DNA of 49,190 nt. Source: Tissierellia bacterium. GTDB lineage: Bacteria; Bacillota_A; Clostridia; Tissierellales; Peptoniphilaceae. Below, one piece after another: positions 7,493-16,484 of this stretch (the stretch's first letter is position 1; the number at the start of each line of letters is the position of its first letter). The stretch is taken from positions 1 through 49,190 of the forward strand of contig JAAZCH010000057.1 of NCBI GenBank assembly GCA_012513395.1. The letters are read 5' to 3'. Both the position numbers and the translations under genes were made by a program. The notes below the pieces were generated by a model. That model did not search any database. It saw only the letters and a list, made by a program, of their open reading frames with translations, and was not told the origin of the DNA.

Positions 7493-9091
7493 TTACATCA
7501 AATCCCGATTTCTATAAGCAATAAATCCAATTCCACTTAATATTATAAATATCCCTAACAAAATCCAGGTACTTGTAAATTCTAATTCTTCCATTGGATA
7601 TTGGATCACGTTCCCAAAAGGAGTAGCCTTAGCTAAAACTTCTGGAAGATCTAAAATTTTTCCAAAATAGACAGCCACGACGATATAACCTAAGTATAAA
7701 TAATTTAGCCATGTCAATCTAGGAAGCACTCCGATTAAAAACACAGATATACTTAACATAACTAGTATCGCAGGTACATACATCATCGCTGAGATTAAAA
7801 AAGTTTTAAAACTAGGAAGAGTTTCTAGAAAATATCTTCCCACACCATAAAATCCTATAGCAGTGGAAAATTGAAACACTATAGTCATTAAAATAGCAAT
7901 AACAAAGAAGGAACCGAGGTATTTATATCGAGAAACTGGCTTTGCTAGAATTTCTTCTGCTAATTGCACCTTTTCTTCAGATGTAGCTTTGTGAAGGAAT
8001 GTTAGAACTGGAATTGTTGAAATTATAGCCATAATCACCATAAGAAGAGATATGAATTGTTCAGTTAAAGAAAATTCACTATCTATAATAAACATTTCCC
8101 TTATCATCTCTGAAGAGTCAATATAACCTTCCAAGTCCCCAAAGACAGAAGCATACATACCAGCAAAGATTAAAATCACAAAAGTCCAAATTAATACTGG
8201 ATTTCTAAGCAACCTAAATGCAAATGTGCCTACGCTCCTTAAGAAAGGACTAGCTTTTTTTCTTCCAGCTTTTTGTGGAATAATTCCACTTCCCAAATCC
8301 CTATTCCTCCCAATTGCAAAAGCCAAGCCCATAATCACAAAATACTCAATAAATATTATTCCCAAAGGATAAAAATAATCGTTGACAAAATTTTCGGTTT
8401 TTAAAATCAGACCTAGGGGAGAGACGATAGAAAGCACATCGATATACATATCTCCCACAGCTCTCAAAGCATAGAAGAAAAACAAGGTGAAAAAACTAAG
8501 GCCTACTGCAGTCCTATTGCTTATAGTTATTTGGGAATAAAAAAGTGTGATTCCAGCAAATAAATTCCCAATTACAAAAAGACTTGCTCCAAATACAAAA
8601 GATCCTAGGAATGACATCTCTCCTGGTAAAATTATATAAAATCCTATAGCAGTTAGGACTCCAATTAATAAATTTGAAATAAATGCTAAAATCATAACAG
8701 CACTCATATTGGAAAACTTTCCTATAGGTAATGACTGTATAAATTCTAATCTCCCATCTTCTTCATCAGCCCTAGTATGAGTGGAGATTAAAAATATATT
8801 CATAGTGGCGATTATCAATACAGAAAATAGCAACATATAATTAGCATACATAGATCCAGTTGTATAATAATCATTCACAAATACAGGCCCAATAAATGCA
8901 ATCATCACTGGGTTTTTCATAGTATCTATTAAGACTTTCATATCTGAAGAAGTAGAAATGATATTTTCAAATACTGGAACAAGTGCCACTAAAAACAAGC
9001 TGAAGGCTAAAATCCAAATCAGCTGCCTAATCCTTTCTCTTCTAATGATGAACTTTAAAATCTCAGAAGTGTTATAAAATAAGTCTTTCAT
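7493..9091 (-). CDS. ABC-2 type exporter permease (drug/polyketide-exporter type)
   Basis: A 532-residue permease with about twelve hydrophobic segments in two halves separated by a soluble loop (GRNRDLGSGIIPQKAGRKK region), resembling the two-half permeases of the TnrB3/COG3559 polyketide-exporter group. I place the start at the ATG at 9091. AGAGGAG lies directly upstream and this ATG is one base after the ATPase stop; an in-frame ATG at 9109 would add six residues but lies inside the ATPase gene and has no good ribosome site. It forms the membrane part of an exporter with the ATPase encoded just before it. Substrate unknown. Confidence 0.87.
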   Translation of the reverse strand: MKDLFYNTSEILKFIIRRERIRQLIWILAFSLFLVALVPVFENIISTSSDMKVLIDTMKNPVMIAFIGPVFVNDYYTTGSMYANYMLLFSVLIIATMNIFLISTHTRADEEDGRLEFIQSLPIGKFSNMSAVMILAFISNLLIGVLTAIGFYIILPGEMSFLGSFVFGASLFVIGNLFAGITLFYSQITISNRTAVGLSFFTLFFFYALRAVGDMYIDVLSIVSPLGLILKTENFVNDYFYPLGIIFIEYFVIMGLAFAIGRNRDLGSGIIPQKAGRKKASPFLRSVGTFAFRLLRNPVLIWTFVILIFAGMYASVFGDLEGYIDSSEMIREMFIIDSEFSLTEQFISLLMVIMAIISTIPVLTFLHKATSEEKVQLAEEILAKPVSRYKYLGSFFVIAILMTIVFQFSTAIGFYGVGRYFLETLPSFKTFLISAMMYVPAILVMLSISVFLIGVLPRLTWLNYLYLGYIVVAVYFGKILDLPEVLAKATPFGNVIQYPMEELEFTSTWILLGIFIILSGIGFIAYRNRDLM

Positions 9092-9092
9092 A

Positions 9093-9971
9093 TTAACTCC
9101 TCTTTTCATAATGAGTCATGAACAATTCTTCTAAAGTAGGGTGACTGGCTTCTAGACTTATTATTTCATAATTTGAAAGATAGCTCATAACTTCTCCCAA
9201 ATCTTCTCCTATTACGTTAAATTCCATAACTCCATTGGAAATTTTATAATCGTGAATTAATCTATTGGTATCCATATCCGTAATGAGTTTTTTAGTTTGT
9301 ACTTTAATTTTGGACATAGTCAAATGCTTAATATCTTGTATCAATCCAGTTTCAATAATTTTGCCTTGGCGAATAATGCTTACTGTATCGCATATTTTTT
9401 CTACTTCGGACAAAATGTGAGAAGAAAGTAAGACGCTTTTGCCTTGGGATTTAATGCGACTTAATTCATTTTGAAAAATGCTTTCCATCAAAGGATCCAA
9501 TCCCGTAGTAGGCTCATCAAATATATACAAATCCACATCTGAAGCCAAAGCAGCTATCAATGCAACTTTTTGGCGATTGCCCTTTGAGTAGGTTCTACAT
9601 TTTTTTCTAGGGTCTAAATTAAACTTTTCAATCAATTCATCTCGAAATTTTTTATTATTTTGTTTTTGCAATCTCATAAACAGGTCAATTACTTCTCCAC
9701 CAGTGAGATTAGGCCATAAGTTCACATCCCCAGGGACATAGGAAAGGTTTTTATGTATTTCCACAGCATCCCTCCAAGGATCCATGCCCAAAACACTAGC
9801 AAATCCATCCCCTTTAATGCTACCTAGCAATATTCTAATGGTAGTAGTCTTGCCGGCACCATTGGGACCGATAAAACCCAGAATCTCTCCGGGATTTAAA
9901 ATCAAATCCACACCCTCTAGTGCCTTTACTTTGCCAAAATTCTTTTTTAAATCTTTGGTTTGAATAATCAT
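9093..9971 (-). CDS. ABC exporter ATP-binding protein
   Basis: A 292-residue single-domain ATPase. Walker A GPNGAGKT is at residues 35-42, the signature YSKGNRQK about 128-135, Walker B LYIFDEP about 148-154, and the switch His at about 185. The C-terminal 80 residues form the extension seen in BcrA/LnrL-type ATPases of antibiotic and lipid exporters. GAGGTGA precedes the start. It is the first gene of a two-gene minus-strand operon, with an extended -10 (TGC-TATAAT) in the divergent region upstream. It probably exports a toxic or hydrophobic compound. Confidence 0.9.
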   Translation of the reverse strand: MIIQTKDLKKNFGKVKALEGVDLILNPGEILGFIGPNGAGKTTTIRILLGSIKGDGFASVLGMDPWRDAVEIHKNLSYVPGDVNLWPNLTGGEVIDLFMRLQKQNNKKFRDELIEKFNLDPRKKCRTYSKGNRQKVALIAALASDVDLYIFDEPTTGLDPLMESIFQNELSRIKSQGKSVLLSSHILSEVEKICDTVSIIRQGKIIETGLIQDIKHLTMSKIKVQTKKLITDMDTNRLIHDYKISNGVMEFNVIGEDLGEVMSYLSNYEIISLEASHPTLEELFMTHYEKRS

Positions 9972-9993
9972 GGCTCACCTCTAAATTTTGTTA

Positions 9994-10002
9994 TTATAGC
10001 AA
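9994..10002 (-). promoter_or_regulatory. Extended -10 promoter for the ABC exporter
   Basis: On the minus strand TGC-TATAAT is found about 25 bp upstream of the ATPase start, an extended -10 in the divergent gap. No good -35 is visible. Confidence 0.45.
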
Positions 10003-10104
10003 GTATACTAAAACATAATTATCGCGGCAATAGTTTAAATAAATATATTTTACAGTTAATAAAAGGTATAATTAAGGGCATATAGAGAAAAAGGAGGCTT
10101 TGCA

Positions 10105-11346
10105 ATGATTGAAAAAGAAATAATATTAAAATTAGCAAAAGACCATGACAGTTTTTATTTATATGACGAAAATGAAATATTAAAATCCATTGAGAGATTA
10201 AAAAATAGTTTTAAAGGCGTAGATTTCCTTTACTCATTAAAAGCGAATCCAAATCTTCGAATTCTAGATTCTATTTTTTCGCAAAATATAGGTGCTGATG
10301 CTGCGTCCCTAGAAGAAGTGAAATTAAGTCACGAAAGAGAAGTTTCCAAAAGGGATTTACAATACTCAGCTCCAGGAAAAAGTGAAAAAGATATTCGGGA
10401 ATCCATCGAGATTGCCACAATTATCGCAGATAGCTTCCACGAGATAGAATTAATATCTAAGGTGGCTCAAGATATGAAAATCACTGCCAAGATAGGAATA
10501 AGGATAAATCCTAACTTCACCTTTCACTCAGATGTGGGAATTCCCAGTAAGTTTGGAATAGACGAAGATCAGATATTTGAAAATTTAGAAAAAATAAAAC
10601 TCACACCCAATGTAGAAGTCACAGGGATTCATGTCCATTCAAAAAGCCAAGAATTAGCAGAAGATATTATAGAACTCTATCACAAAAATGTTTTGGACTT
10701 AGCTTTGAGATTCCAAAGTGCATTGGGAAGAAAGCTAGAATTTATTAATATGGGCTCAGGTATCGGGATTCCATATAATCAAGAGGATTCTCCAGTGGAA
10801 GTAGAAAAAATTGGAAGAGCTTTCCATAATAATTTGGAAGAGATAAAAGAGAAACTAAAACCGATAAAAATCTATATAGAAACTGGAAGATATTTAGTAG
10901 GAAAAGCGGGAATTTATGTTACAAAGGTGAGAGACAAGAAGAAATCCCATGGCAAGACCTATATTATATTAAATAATACCTTAAATGGATTCTATAGACC
11001 TTCTATTTCCCAAATGATTAGCAATTATACTTTGGAAGATTATCCTGTAGCCACTGAACCATTATTTACATCTTTTAATTCATCCCAAATAGGAATATTA
11101 AAAAGTGAGGAATTAAGAGAAGAAGTCACTTTAATGGGAAATCTATGTACTGCAGCAGATGTAGTAGCTCATGATGTGAACCTTCCAAAGCTAGAAATAG
11201 GAGATGTTGTTATAATGAATAATGCCGGCAGCTATTCCCATGCCTTGACACCCCTTCAATTCGCTTCAATGGAAAAACCAAAGGAAATTTTTTTAGAAAA
11301 AACAGGAAAAACTATAGAGACAAAAGAGAAAACAATAAAATATTAG
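10105..11346 (+). CDS. Fold-III PLP-dependent decarboxylase (LysA/ODC family)
   Basis: A 413-residue enzyme with the alanine-racemase-like barrel of diaminopimelate and ornithine decarboxylases. Lys46 in FLYSLKANPN is the expected PLP Schiff-base lysine. Further family motifs are GIHVHS, the phosphate-binding GSGIGIPY, ETGRYLVGKAG, the C-terminal LCTAADVV (the Cys-containing CESxD region, altered) and NAGSYSHALTPLQFAS. The substrate is uncertain. The altered Cys motif and the company of a DUF3783 gene rather than lysine genes suggest a specialised decarboxylase (BtrK/SbnH-like) instead of housekeeping LysA. The start is set by AAGGAGG ten bases upstream. Confidence 0.85.
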   Translation: MIEKEIILKLAKDHDSFYLYDENEILKSIERLKNSFKGVDFLYSLKANPNLRILDSIFSQNIGADAASLEEVKLSHEREVSKRDLQYSAPGKSEKDIRESIEIATIIADSFHEIELISKVAQDMKITAKIGIRINPNFTFHSDVGIPSKFGIDEDQIFENLEKIKLTPNVEVTGIHVHSKSQELAEDIIELYHKNVLDLALRFQSALGRKLEFINMGSGIGIPYNQEDSPVEVEKIGRAFHNNLEEIKEKLKPIKIYIETGRYLVGKAGIYVTKVRDKKKSHGKTYIILNNTLNGFYRPSISQMISNYTLEDYPVATEPLFTSFNSSQIGILKSEELREEVTLMGNLCTAADVVAHDVNLPKLEIGDVVIMNNAGSYSHALTPLQFASMEKPKEIFLEKTGKTIETKEKTIKY

Positions 11347-11358
11347 TGAGAGGATTAT

Positions 11359-11904
11359 ATGACAAAAAAATTATTAGTATATAATATGCCAGATGAAATG
11401 CTTTCAAAAATAGAAAGCTTAAAAGAAAAGCACAAATTTGAAATCATAACAGCAACTGACGACGACTTGGGACAAAATGTAGGATATCTTATAGGAGAGA
11501 GAAAGAAAATAGAATATCCGTCGACTCATGAACCGGTGGACATAAATTTTTTAATGATTCACAAATTTGAAGACGAAGAATTAAATGAACTTTTGAAGGA
11601 TTTAAAAGAAAATGAACTCCATCTTCCCAATAAATGCATCTCCACAGAGATGAACCAAACTTGGCATCTACACAAACTCTTAGCAGAGAACAAAGAAGAA
11701 TCAGAAATTATGCCAGTGCTTCACAGGCTGTATTCAGTTAGAAATATGGCGATACAATTAATCAAAGAAGGAGTAGTCAACCCAGAACTAGAAAATGGAA
11801 TCAATTCTATAAACGAAATGCTAGAAGCAGGAGATTTACAAAAAGAAGAAGTAATAAAAAAATACAACGAAATGGCAAAACTTGTCAATTCACATATGGC
11901 TTAG
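11359..11904 (+). CDS. DUF3783 domain protein
   Basis: A 181-residue soluble protein with no signal peptide. The N-terminal 90 residues (LLVYNMPDEMLSKIESL ... HEPVDINFLMIHKFEDEELNELL) match my recollection of DUF3783, a small alpha/beta domain of unknown function. The C-terminal half is charged and helical. It begins 12 bp after the decarboxylase with GAGAGGA as ribosome site, so the two are probably cotranscribed. A strong terminator follows. No function can be assigned. Confidence 0.75.
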   Translation: MTKKLLVYNMPDEMLSKIESLKEKHKFEIITATDDDLGQNVGYLIGERKKIEYPSTHEPVDINFLMIHKFEDEELNELLKDLKENELHLPNKCISTEMNQTWHLHKLLAENKEESEIMPVLHRLYSVRNMAIQLIKEGVVNPELENGINSINEMLEAGDLQKEEVIKKYNEMAKLVNSHMA

Positions 11905-11910
11905 AATAAA

Positions 11911-11961
11911 ACGTTTGAAGAATAATTACGAAAAAATATTCGATTCTTCAGACGTTTTTTT
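11911..11961 (+). terminator. Rho-independent terminator after DUF3783 gene
   Basis: Thirteen-base stem ACGTTTGAAGAAT (11911-11923) with ATTCTTCAGACGT (11943-11955), one G-T pair, then seven T. Confidence 0.88.
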
Positions 11962-11990
11962 ATTTAAAAAAATTGTAAAAAAGTTCTTCT

Positions 11991-12036
11991 TGTCACCCTA
12001 CGGGTGACATACTTTTATTAAAGCCTGTAATATAAT
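11991..12036 (+). promoter_or_regulatory. Palindrome-controlled promoter, copy 1 (envelope operon)
   Basis: Palindrome TGTCACCC-TAC-GGGTGACA at 11991-12009, then 21 bp, then -10 TATAAT at 12031-12036. The hexamer at the normal -35 distance is CATACT, far from TTGACA, so the promoter should need an activator. The palindrome centre would lie near -43, a class II activator position. Two other copies keep the same 21-bp spacing. The first gene of the six-gene lipoprotein operon begins about 25 bases after the predicted start site. Confidence 0.72.
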
Positions 12037-12067
12037 CTAAATAGATAGAAAAAATTGAAGGAGAGGG

Positions 12068-13000
12068 ATGGATATGAACAAGAAAATACTATTGGTTTTG
12101 ACATTACTTTTGATACTATTATCAGGATGTAATAATAAAGCAGCAAAAACAAAAAACACAACGGAAACCGAAACACCAATATCACAATCAAATGAAAATA
12201 ATAATACTGATGTATCTGAAGAAGAAGTAGAGGTTTACATAGGATATCCAGAGGGAGAAGTATCTGATAGAAAAGTATTGTACGATGAAGAGGGTATAAA
12301 AATTGAACTTATAAATGTAGTGTATGATGAAGATTCTGCAGATGTATGTATAGATTTTGAGAACCTAACTGGAGAAAGTCTTGCCGTAACCCTAACTAAG
12401 CTCGAAATTAACGGTTTTCACAAAGAACCTTATGGAAACTATACGATACCCCATAAAGCAAAAGCTAGATTTTGTGAATATATCTTTTTCAATGACCTAG
12501 AATATATGGGGTTTAAAAACATTTCAGAAATTATAGTTGGATTTTCTGCAGATGAAATTGAAAGCGAAAGTGATAGAAACTATATTATCGAAGACTTGTT
12601 AATAGAGACAAACCTGCCCCATGAAGATTCAAAGAAACTAGGTTCTAATAGTTTTTCTGTAGTAGAAGGTGACGGAATAGTTGTAACAGGTACAGGATGG
12701 GAAGGAAATCAAGATGAGTCTTATTTTGGACTATACATAAAAAATCAGACTGAAAATAAATTGGGTTTTGCCGTAGAAGATGTAATGATAAATGGCTATG
12801 TCTTAAATAGCTATATATATTGCAACTTGCCAGAGGATTCAGGAGGATTTACCAGCATGAATTTTAGTTCGTATGAGCTGGAAAAAATAGGAGTAAAAAG
12901 TGTCGATGATATAAAAAATTTTAAATTTGTAATTTATGGTTACGGTATTCCAGATTACGAAGAAGTTTTTAGATCAGGAAGAATATCGATTGATTTTTAA
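12068..13000 (+). CDS. Lipoprotein of unknown function, first gene of envelope operon
   Basis: A 310-residue secreted lipoprotein: a positively charged N-terminus, a hydrophobic segment and lipobox LLSGC (Cys at about residue 21), then a low-complexity Thr/Asn/Glu linker to about 55. Two beta-rich halves follow with matching features (CIDFENLTGESLAVTLTKLEINGF and LYIKNQTENKLGFAVEDVMINGY). This suggests a tandem immunoglobulin-like or DUF4352-like domain. AAGGAG serves either ATG 12068 or ATG 12074. It is directly downstream of palindrome promoter copy 1. Function unknown; likely an envelope sensor or structural lipoprotein. Confidence 0.82.
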   Translation: MDMNKKILLVLTLLLILLSGCNNKAAKTKNTTETETPISQSNENNNTDVSEEEVEVYIGYPEGEVSDRKVLYDEEGIKIELINVVYDEDSADVCIDFENLTGESLAVTLTKLEINGFHKEPYGNYTIPHKAKARFCEYIFFNDLEYMGFKNISEIIVGFSADEIESESDRNYIIEDLLIETNLPHEDSKKLGSNSFSVVEGDGIVVTGTGWEGNQDESYFGLYIKNQTENKLGFAVEDVMINGYVLNSYIYCNLPEDSGGFTSMNFSSYELEKIGVKSVDDIKNFKFVIYGYGIPDYEEVFRSGRISIDF

Positions 13001-13039
13001 ATAAAATGGCAGAATGAGAACCCCAAGGTGGTGACGAGA

Positions 13040-13423
13040 TTGGCAAAAGTTGTATTAGCGATGAGACAAAAAATTCTTCAAAATCCAATGAAAGAAAAAA
13101 TACAAGGAGATACAGGCTTTGAAGTATTGTCTGTTGACGACTTGGATTTAGTTGTGGACGTATGTTGCGGTAATAAAGCAGATGTGTTGTTGTTAGAAGT
13201 AGCTAACAAATCCCCGGGGCATATTGATGAAGGGATAAAAATTAGAAAACAGTTGCAAAAACGATGTCCAAACTGCAAAGTAATATTTTTATGTGATTCC
13301 AAAAATGCAGATATGGGTGATAGAGTAGTGGAGTTAAAAAAAGCAGGAGTGATAGATGCATTCGTTTACTCCAACACAAGTTTTGACTTCCTCGCTGCGA
13401 TAATTAAATCGCTAGTAATATAA
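13040..13423 (+). CDS. Stand-alone receiver-like (pseudo-receiver) protein
   Basis: A 127-residue soluble protein that reads like a response-regulator receiver domain: ADVLLLEVANKSPGHIDEGIKIRKQL ... KVIFLCDSKN ... AGVIDAFVYSN. At the place of the phospho-accepting Asp there is Glu53 (LLLEVAN), the acidic pair after strand 1 is missing, and no Lys follows strand 5. It therefore should not be phosphorylated and may mimic the phosphorylated state. I choose TTG 13040 because AAGGTGG lies seven bases upstream and gives the N-terminus MAKVVLAM; an in-frame GTG at 13028 lacks a ribosome site. It lies in the lipoprotein operon. Confidence 0.72.
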   Translation: MAKVVLAMRQKILQNPMKEKIQGDTGFEVLSVDDLDLVVDVCCGNKADVLLLEVANKSPGHIDEGIKIRKQLQKRCPNCKVIFLCDSKNADMGDRVVELKKAGVIDAFVYSNTSFDFLAAIIKSLVI

Positions 13424-13436
13424 TGGGAGGCAAGTT

Positions 13437-14999
13437 ATGAGTGATTATAAAGAAATTAAACCGAATCCAGAAAATGTTCAAGAAGACTTGGACACTAATG
13501 CTAAATTCGAAGGAGTATATTTTATGCCGGGAAGTTCGAATTATGTTCCAACAGAAGGCATGAAAGTATATATGGTAGAAATTAAAAGCGTAGAGGAAGT
13601 TTCTCCGCCACAAGTAGAGCAACCTGTATCATCACCTAAGGAAGATTTTGAAGATACAATTATTATGGATGCACCAATCCAAGAAGAGTATATCCCTGAG
13701 TCGCCAAAATATGAGGAACCATATCAACAACCTACATATCAAGATAAGGTTTACGAACCACCGACTCAACCAGAACAACCAAGATATGAAGAACAACAAG
13801 GTTCATATCAAGCGACACCTACGTATCAAGAACAACCACAATACAATCAACAACAAAGTCAAGGTGGAGGTTCCGGTGAACAAGGTTCATATCAAACACC
13901 ACCATCATATGGAGAGCAACAAAATTATAACCAACAATCTTATTCTGGTGGAGGCGGAGGAGGAAAATCTGGTGGCGGCATTCCTAAATTTGCTATTATC
14001 GGCGCGGGTGTAGTTGTAATTGCATTACTTGCATTTTTCTTCTTAAGAGAAAAAGGTGGAGATAAGCCTGGCACAAGTAATATAGCAGGGGAATGGACAG
14101 TATTTGCATTCCAACAAGATGAAGACATAGCTACTTTTGCCCGAGATGATAAAAGCGGAATAGTTTTGATATTTGAAGACGATAAGACTATGAAGATTAT
14201 CAACGAAGGAAATGAACAAACAGGTACTTGGTCTCAAGAAGGAAATAAAATTGACGCAGACCTAGGAGAAATTAGTTCCTTTGTAGGCGAACTTGATGGA
14301 GAAATATTCATCATGGACGCAAAAGGATTTGGACAGTTTTATTTCAATAAAATGGGCTCTACAATTTCTGCAAGAGAAAAAGAACTCACTGACAAATCTA
14401 TACTTCATGGTACATATGCTGAATTACTCGGCACCTCTGAAGAATGGGAAGAAGAATTAGAAGAAGTGGCAGAAGAGCCTAAAGAAAAAGAAGGGCCAAA
14501 AGTTACTGAAGAAAAACCAGCAATGAGTGGACCGGTTAGCAAACCTGCTGGTGAAATAGATACCAAAGAAGATCTCATAGGAGATTGGGTAGGCGTGGTT
14601 TCAGAAATGGGACACTATGGATCTAAGTATGAAGGATCCGAGATGGTAGTATACGATTTAATCGCCGAAATAGATACAGATAGCACAGGAAAATATTACT
14701 TTGAAGCGTATTTCTTAGATGATACTGAAAGCCCACTTGTATCAGCATATATTGAATTTAAAGACGACCATTTCACTGGTGACATTGGAGAAGAAGACGC
14801 GTGGATAGCAGACCACTGGTTGAGCCCAGAAGAAAATGGATTACTATATGCAAAATTTGACGATCCGACGACTTTATATATTCAATATGACTACGAAGAC
14901 TATGAAGAAGATAATGCAGGATATCACTTGTCCTTCTATTTTAGAAAAGTAGGAGAAAGTTGGAATGAACTTCCATTTAAGCCAGAATCTGCAAAGTAA
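13437..14999 (+). CDS. Single-pass membrane protein with Q/P-rich cytoplasmic tail and two lipocalin-like domains
   Basis: A 520-residue protein in the envelope operon. The first 180 residues are hydrophilic and low-complexity: FEDTIIMD near 70, then Gln/Pro/Tyr-rich repeats and Gly-rich runs. One transmembrane helix follows at about 183-203 (FAIIGAGVVVIALLAFFFL) and then an extracellular part. That part has two domains opening with AGEWTVFAF and IGDWVGVVS, joined by a Glu/Pro-rich linker; the GxW openings recall lipocalin-like DUFs. With no signal peptide, the Q-rich tail should stay inside. FEDTIIMD could be a phospho-Thr/FHA-type docking site, but this is speculation. GGGAGG precedes the ATG. 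Confidence 0.8.
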   Translation: MSDYKEIKPNPENVQEDLDTNAKFEGVYFMPGSSNYVPTEGMKVYMVEIKSVEEVSPPQVEQPVSSPKEDFEDTIIMDAPIQEEYIPESPKYEEPYQQPTYQDKVYEPPTQPEQPRYEEQQGSYQATPTYQEQPQYNQQQSQGGGSGEQGSYQTPPSYGEQQNYNQQSYSGGGGGGKSGGGIPKFAIIGAGVVVIALLAFFFLREKGGDKPGTSNIAGEWTVFAFQQDEDIATFARDDKSGIVLIFEDDKTMKIINEGNEQTGTWSQEGNKIDADLGEISSFVGELDGEIFIMDAKGFGQFYFNKMGSTISAREKELTDKSILHGTYAELLGTSEEWEEELEEVAEEPKEKEGPKVTEEKPAMSGPVSKPAGEIDTKEDLIGDWVGVVSEMGHYGSKYEGSEMVVYDLIAEIDTDSTGKYYFEAYFLDDTESPLVSAYIEFKDDHFTGDIGEEDAWIADHWLSPEENGLLYAKFDDPTTLYIQYDYEDYEEDNAGYHLSFYFRKVGESWNELPFKPESAK

Positions 15000-15014
15000 A
15001 ATGAGGAGGCAATT

Positions 15015-16475
15015 ATGAAAAAGTTATTGTTGGTATTTCTTAGTATTTTCTTACTACTGACTGTTGCATGTGGTGACAAAGGTGAAAAACCTCCTGAAAA
15101 AGAAGAAGTTAAAGTTGCAGAAGAAGTAACAGAAGAAACTAAAGAAGAATTTGCTCCAGAAGATTATTACAAGTCAGTCTTTTGGAAAGCAGTAATTCCA
15201 AAAGACTGGGAAAAGAACGAGGAAAAATCTTCAGACGATGACAAGACGATAGTGTTTAATGGAAGTAATGGAGAACAAATAGCAAAAATTTATATTTCAG
15301 TTGGAGGGTCTCCAAAGGATATCCGAAAAGAATTAGAAAAACTAGAATTAAGCGAAACGGATTTTATTGATAAAAATGTCGAAAACGGAATTTATATCGG
15401 TGAAGAGTATGGAATACTATTTCCTAGTTATAGTAATTTAAAGGCTATGGCGAGGAATATTCCAAAAGAAACCAATATAGAAATACAATTTGCAGGAGAT
15501 AAATTATCAGCTGAAGCGGAAAATTTGCTTAAGAGTTTCGTATTACTAACAGAAGATACAGGACATACTGATCCGCCATACGCCCATGAAGGAGAAGAGT
15601 TTGCACCGACGACTGGAGAAATAAGCATTGGAGATTATAAATTTAGTGCAGAATATATAAAACTAGATCCTGTAATTCCTACTTACGAAACCTTTAAGAC
15701 ATTTGGTGCACAAAATGGAAATTACTTTTATTTGGTAAAAAATGATGAGCTTTATATTTACGATATGAATGACAGTATGAAGCTAGTAAAGACAGAAAAA
15801 TTGCCAAATGAGTATTCGGCAATTGTAGCATCTCCTAATGGCAAAACCTATGTAACAGAACCATATAAAGACAGTTTTATTCTTGAAGGATTAGAAGTTG
15901 AAAAGACTGCTCTAGATATTAAAAATAAATTGACTCTGCACCCTAGTGGTACATGGGGAATAGAACATAATTTTAGCATCGACGATATTAACAAAGTTAC
16001 TATTAATGATGATGGAACTATGACTAGCGAACCCATTGCATTTGTAGGAGCAGATGGAAATCCAGTACAAAAAATGGCGGCCAATTTATTTATACTAGAG
16101 GAAAAAATTGCAATACCAGGTGGTACAGAAGGAGAAGATAGTGTTTATGCTCTAGGAATTTACAACACAGATGGAACCCTAGATGTATTACTTAAAAACA
16201 AGGACGACAAAAATCTAGGATCTATTACAGGAATTATAGAAGGAGCGAACACGTATTTTGCAGCAGATGCAAATATGAGAGCCTTCTATCTATGGGATAA
16301 GACAGGAAACTTCTTAGGAGAAGTTGAAGATAGCGATATACTAGGTACGAATTATCCTTGGATGGCAAAATTCTTCAAAGGCATGGATGGAAATACTTAT
16401 CTAGTAGGAACAGAAGAAAGACCAGACAAATCATCAAATGAAGTAATAGTTTACAAAATAAATACCAATCTATAG
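15015..16475 (+). CDS. Lipoprotein with C-terminal beta-propeller-like region
   Basis: A 486-residue lipoprotein: signal MKKLLLVFLSIFLLLTVAC with lipobox TVAC (Cys19), an acidic EK-rich linker to about 50, a domain to about 180 (FWKAVIPKDWEKNEEKSSDDDKTIVF), then a long beta-rich region to the end. That region has repeated short motifs of the type NYFYLVKNDELYIYDMND, GKTYVTEP and NTYFAADANMRAFYLWDKTG, suggesting a propeller. Sixteen bases separate it from the previous gene, with GAGGAGG as ribosome site. Unknown function; likely exposed outside the membrane next to its operon partners. Confidence 0.8.
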   Translation: MKKLLLVFLSIFLLLTVACGDKGEKPPEKEEVKVAEEVTEETKEEFAPEDYYKSVFWKAVIPKDWEKNEEKSSDDDKTIVFNGSNGEQIAKIYISVGGSPKDIRKELEKLELSETDFIDKNVENGIYIGEEYGILFPSYSNLKAMARNIPKETNIEIQFAGDKLSAEAENLLKSFVLLTEDTGHTDPPYAHEGEEFAPTTGEISIGDYKFSAEYIKLDPVIPTYETFKTFGAQNGNYFYLVKNDELYIYDMNDSMKLVKTEKLPNEYSAIVASPNGKTYVTEPYKDSFILEGLEVEKTALDIKNKLTLHPSGTWGIEHNFSIDDINKVTINDDGTMTSEPIAFVGADGNPVQKMAANLFILEEKIAIPGGTEGEDSVYALGIYNTDGTLDVLLKNKDDKNLGSITGIIEGANTYFAADANMRAFYLWDKTGNFLGEVEDSDILGTNYPWMAKFFKGMDGNTYLVGTEERPDKSSNEVIVYKINTNL

Positions 16476-16484
16476 GAGGATAAT

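Noticed and set aside
13648..14013. A 121-codon His/Asn-rich ORF inside the Q-rich protein gene
   Set aside because: It is the shifted reading of CAA/CCA-rich codons; the main frame has the ribosome site, a transmembrane helix and domains.
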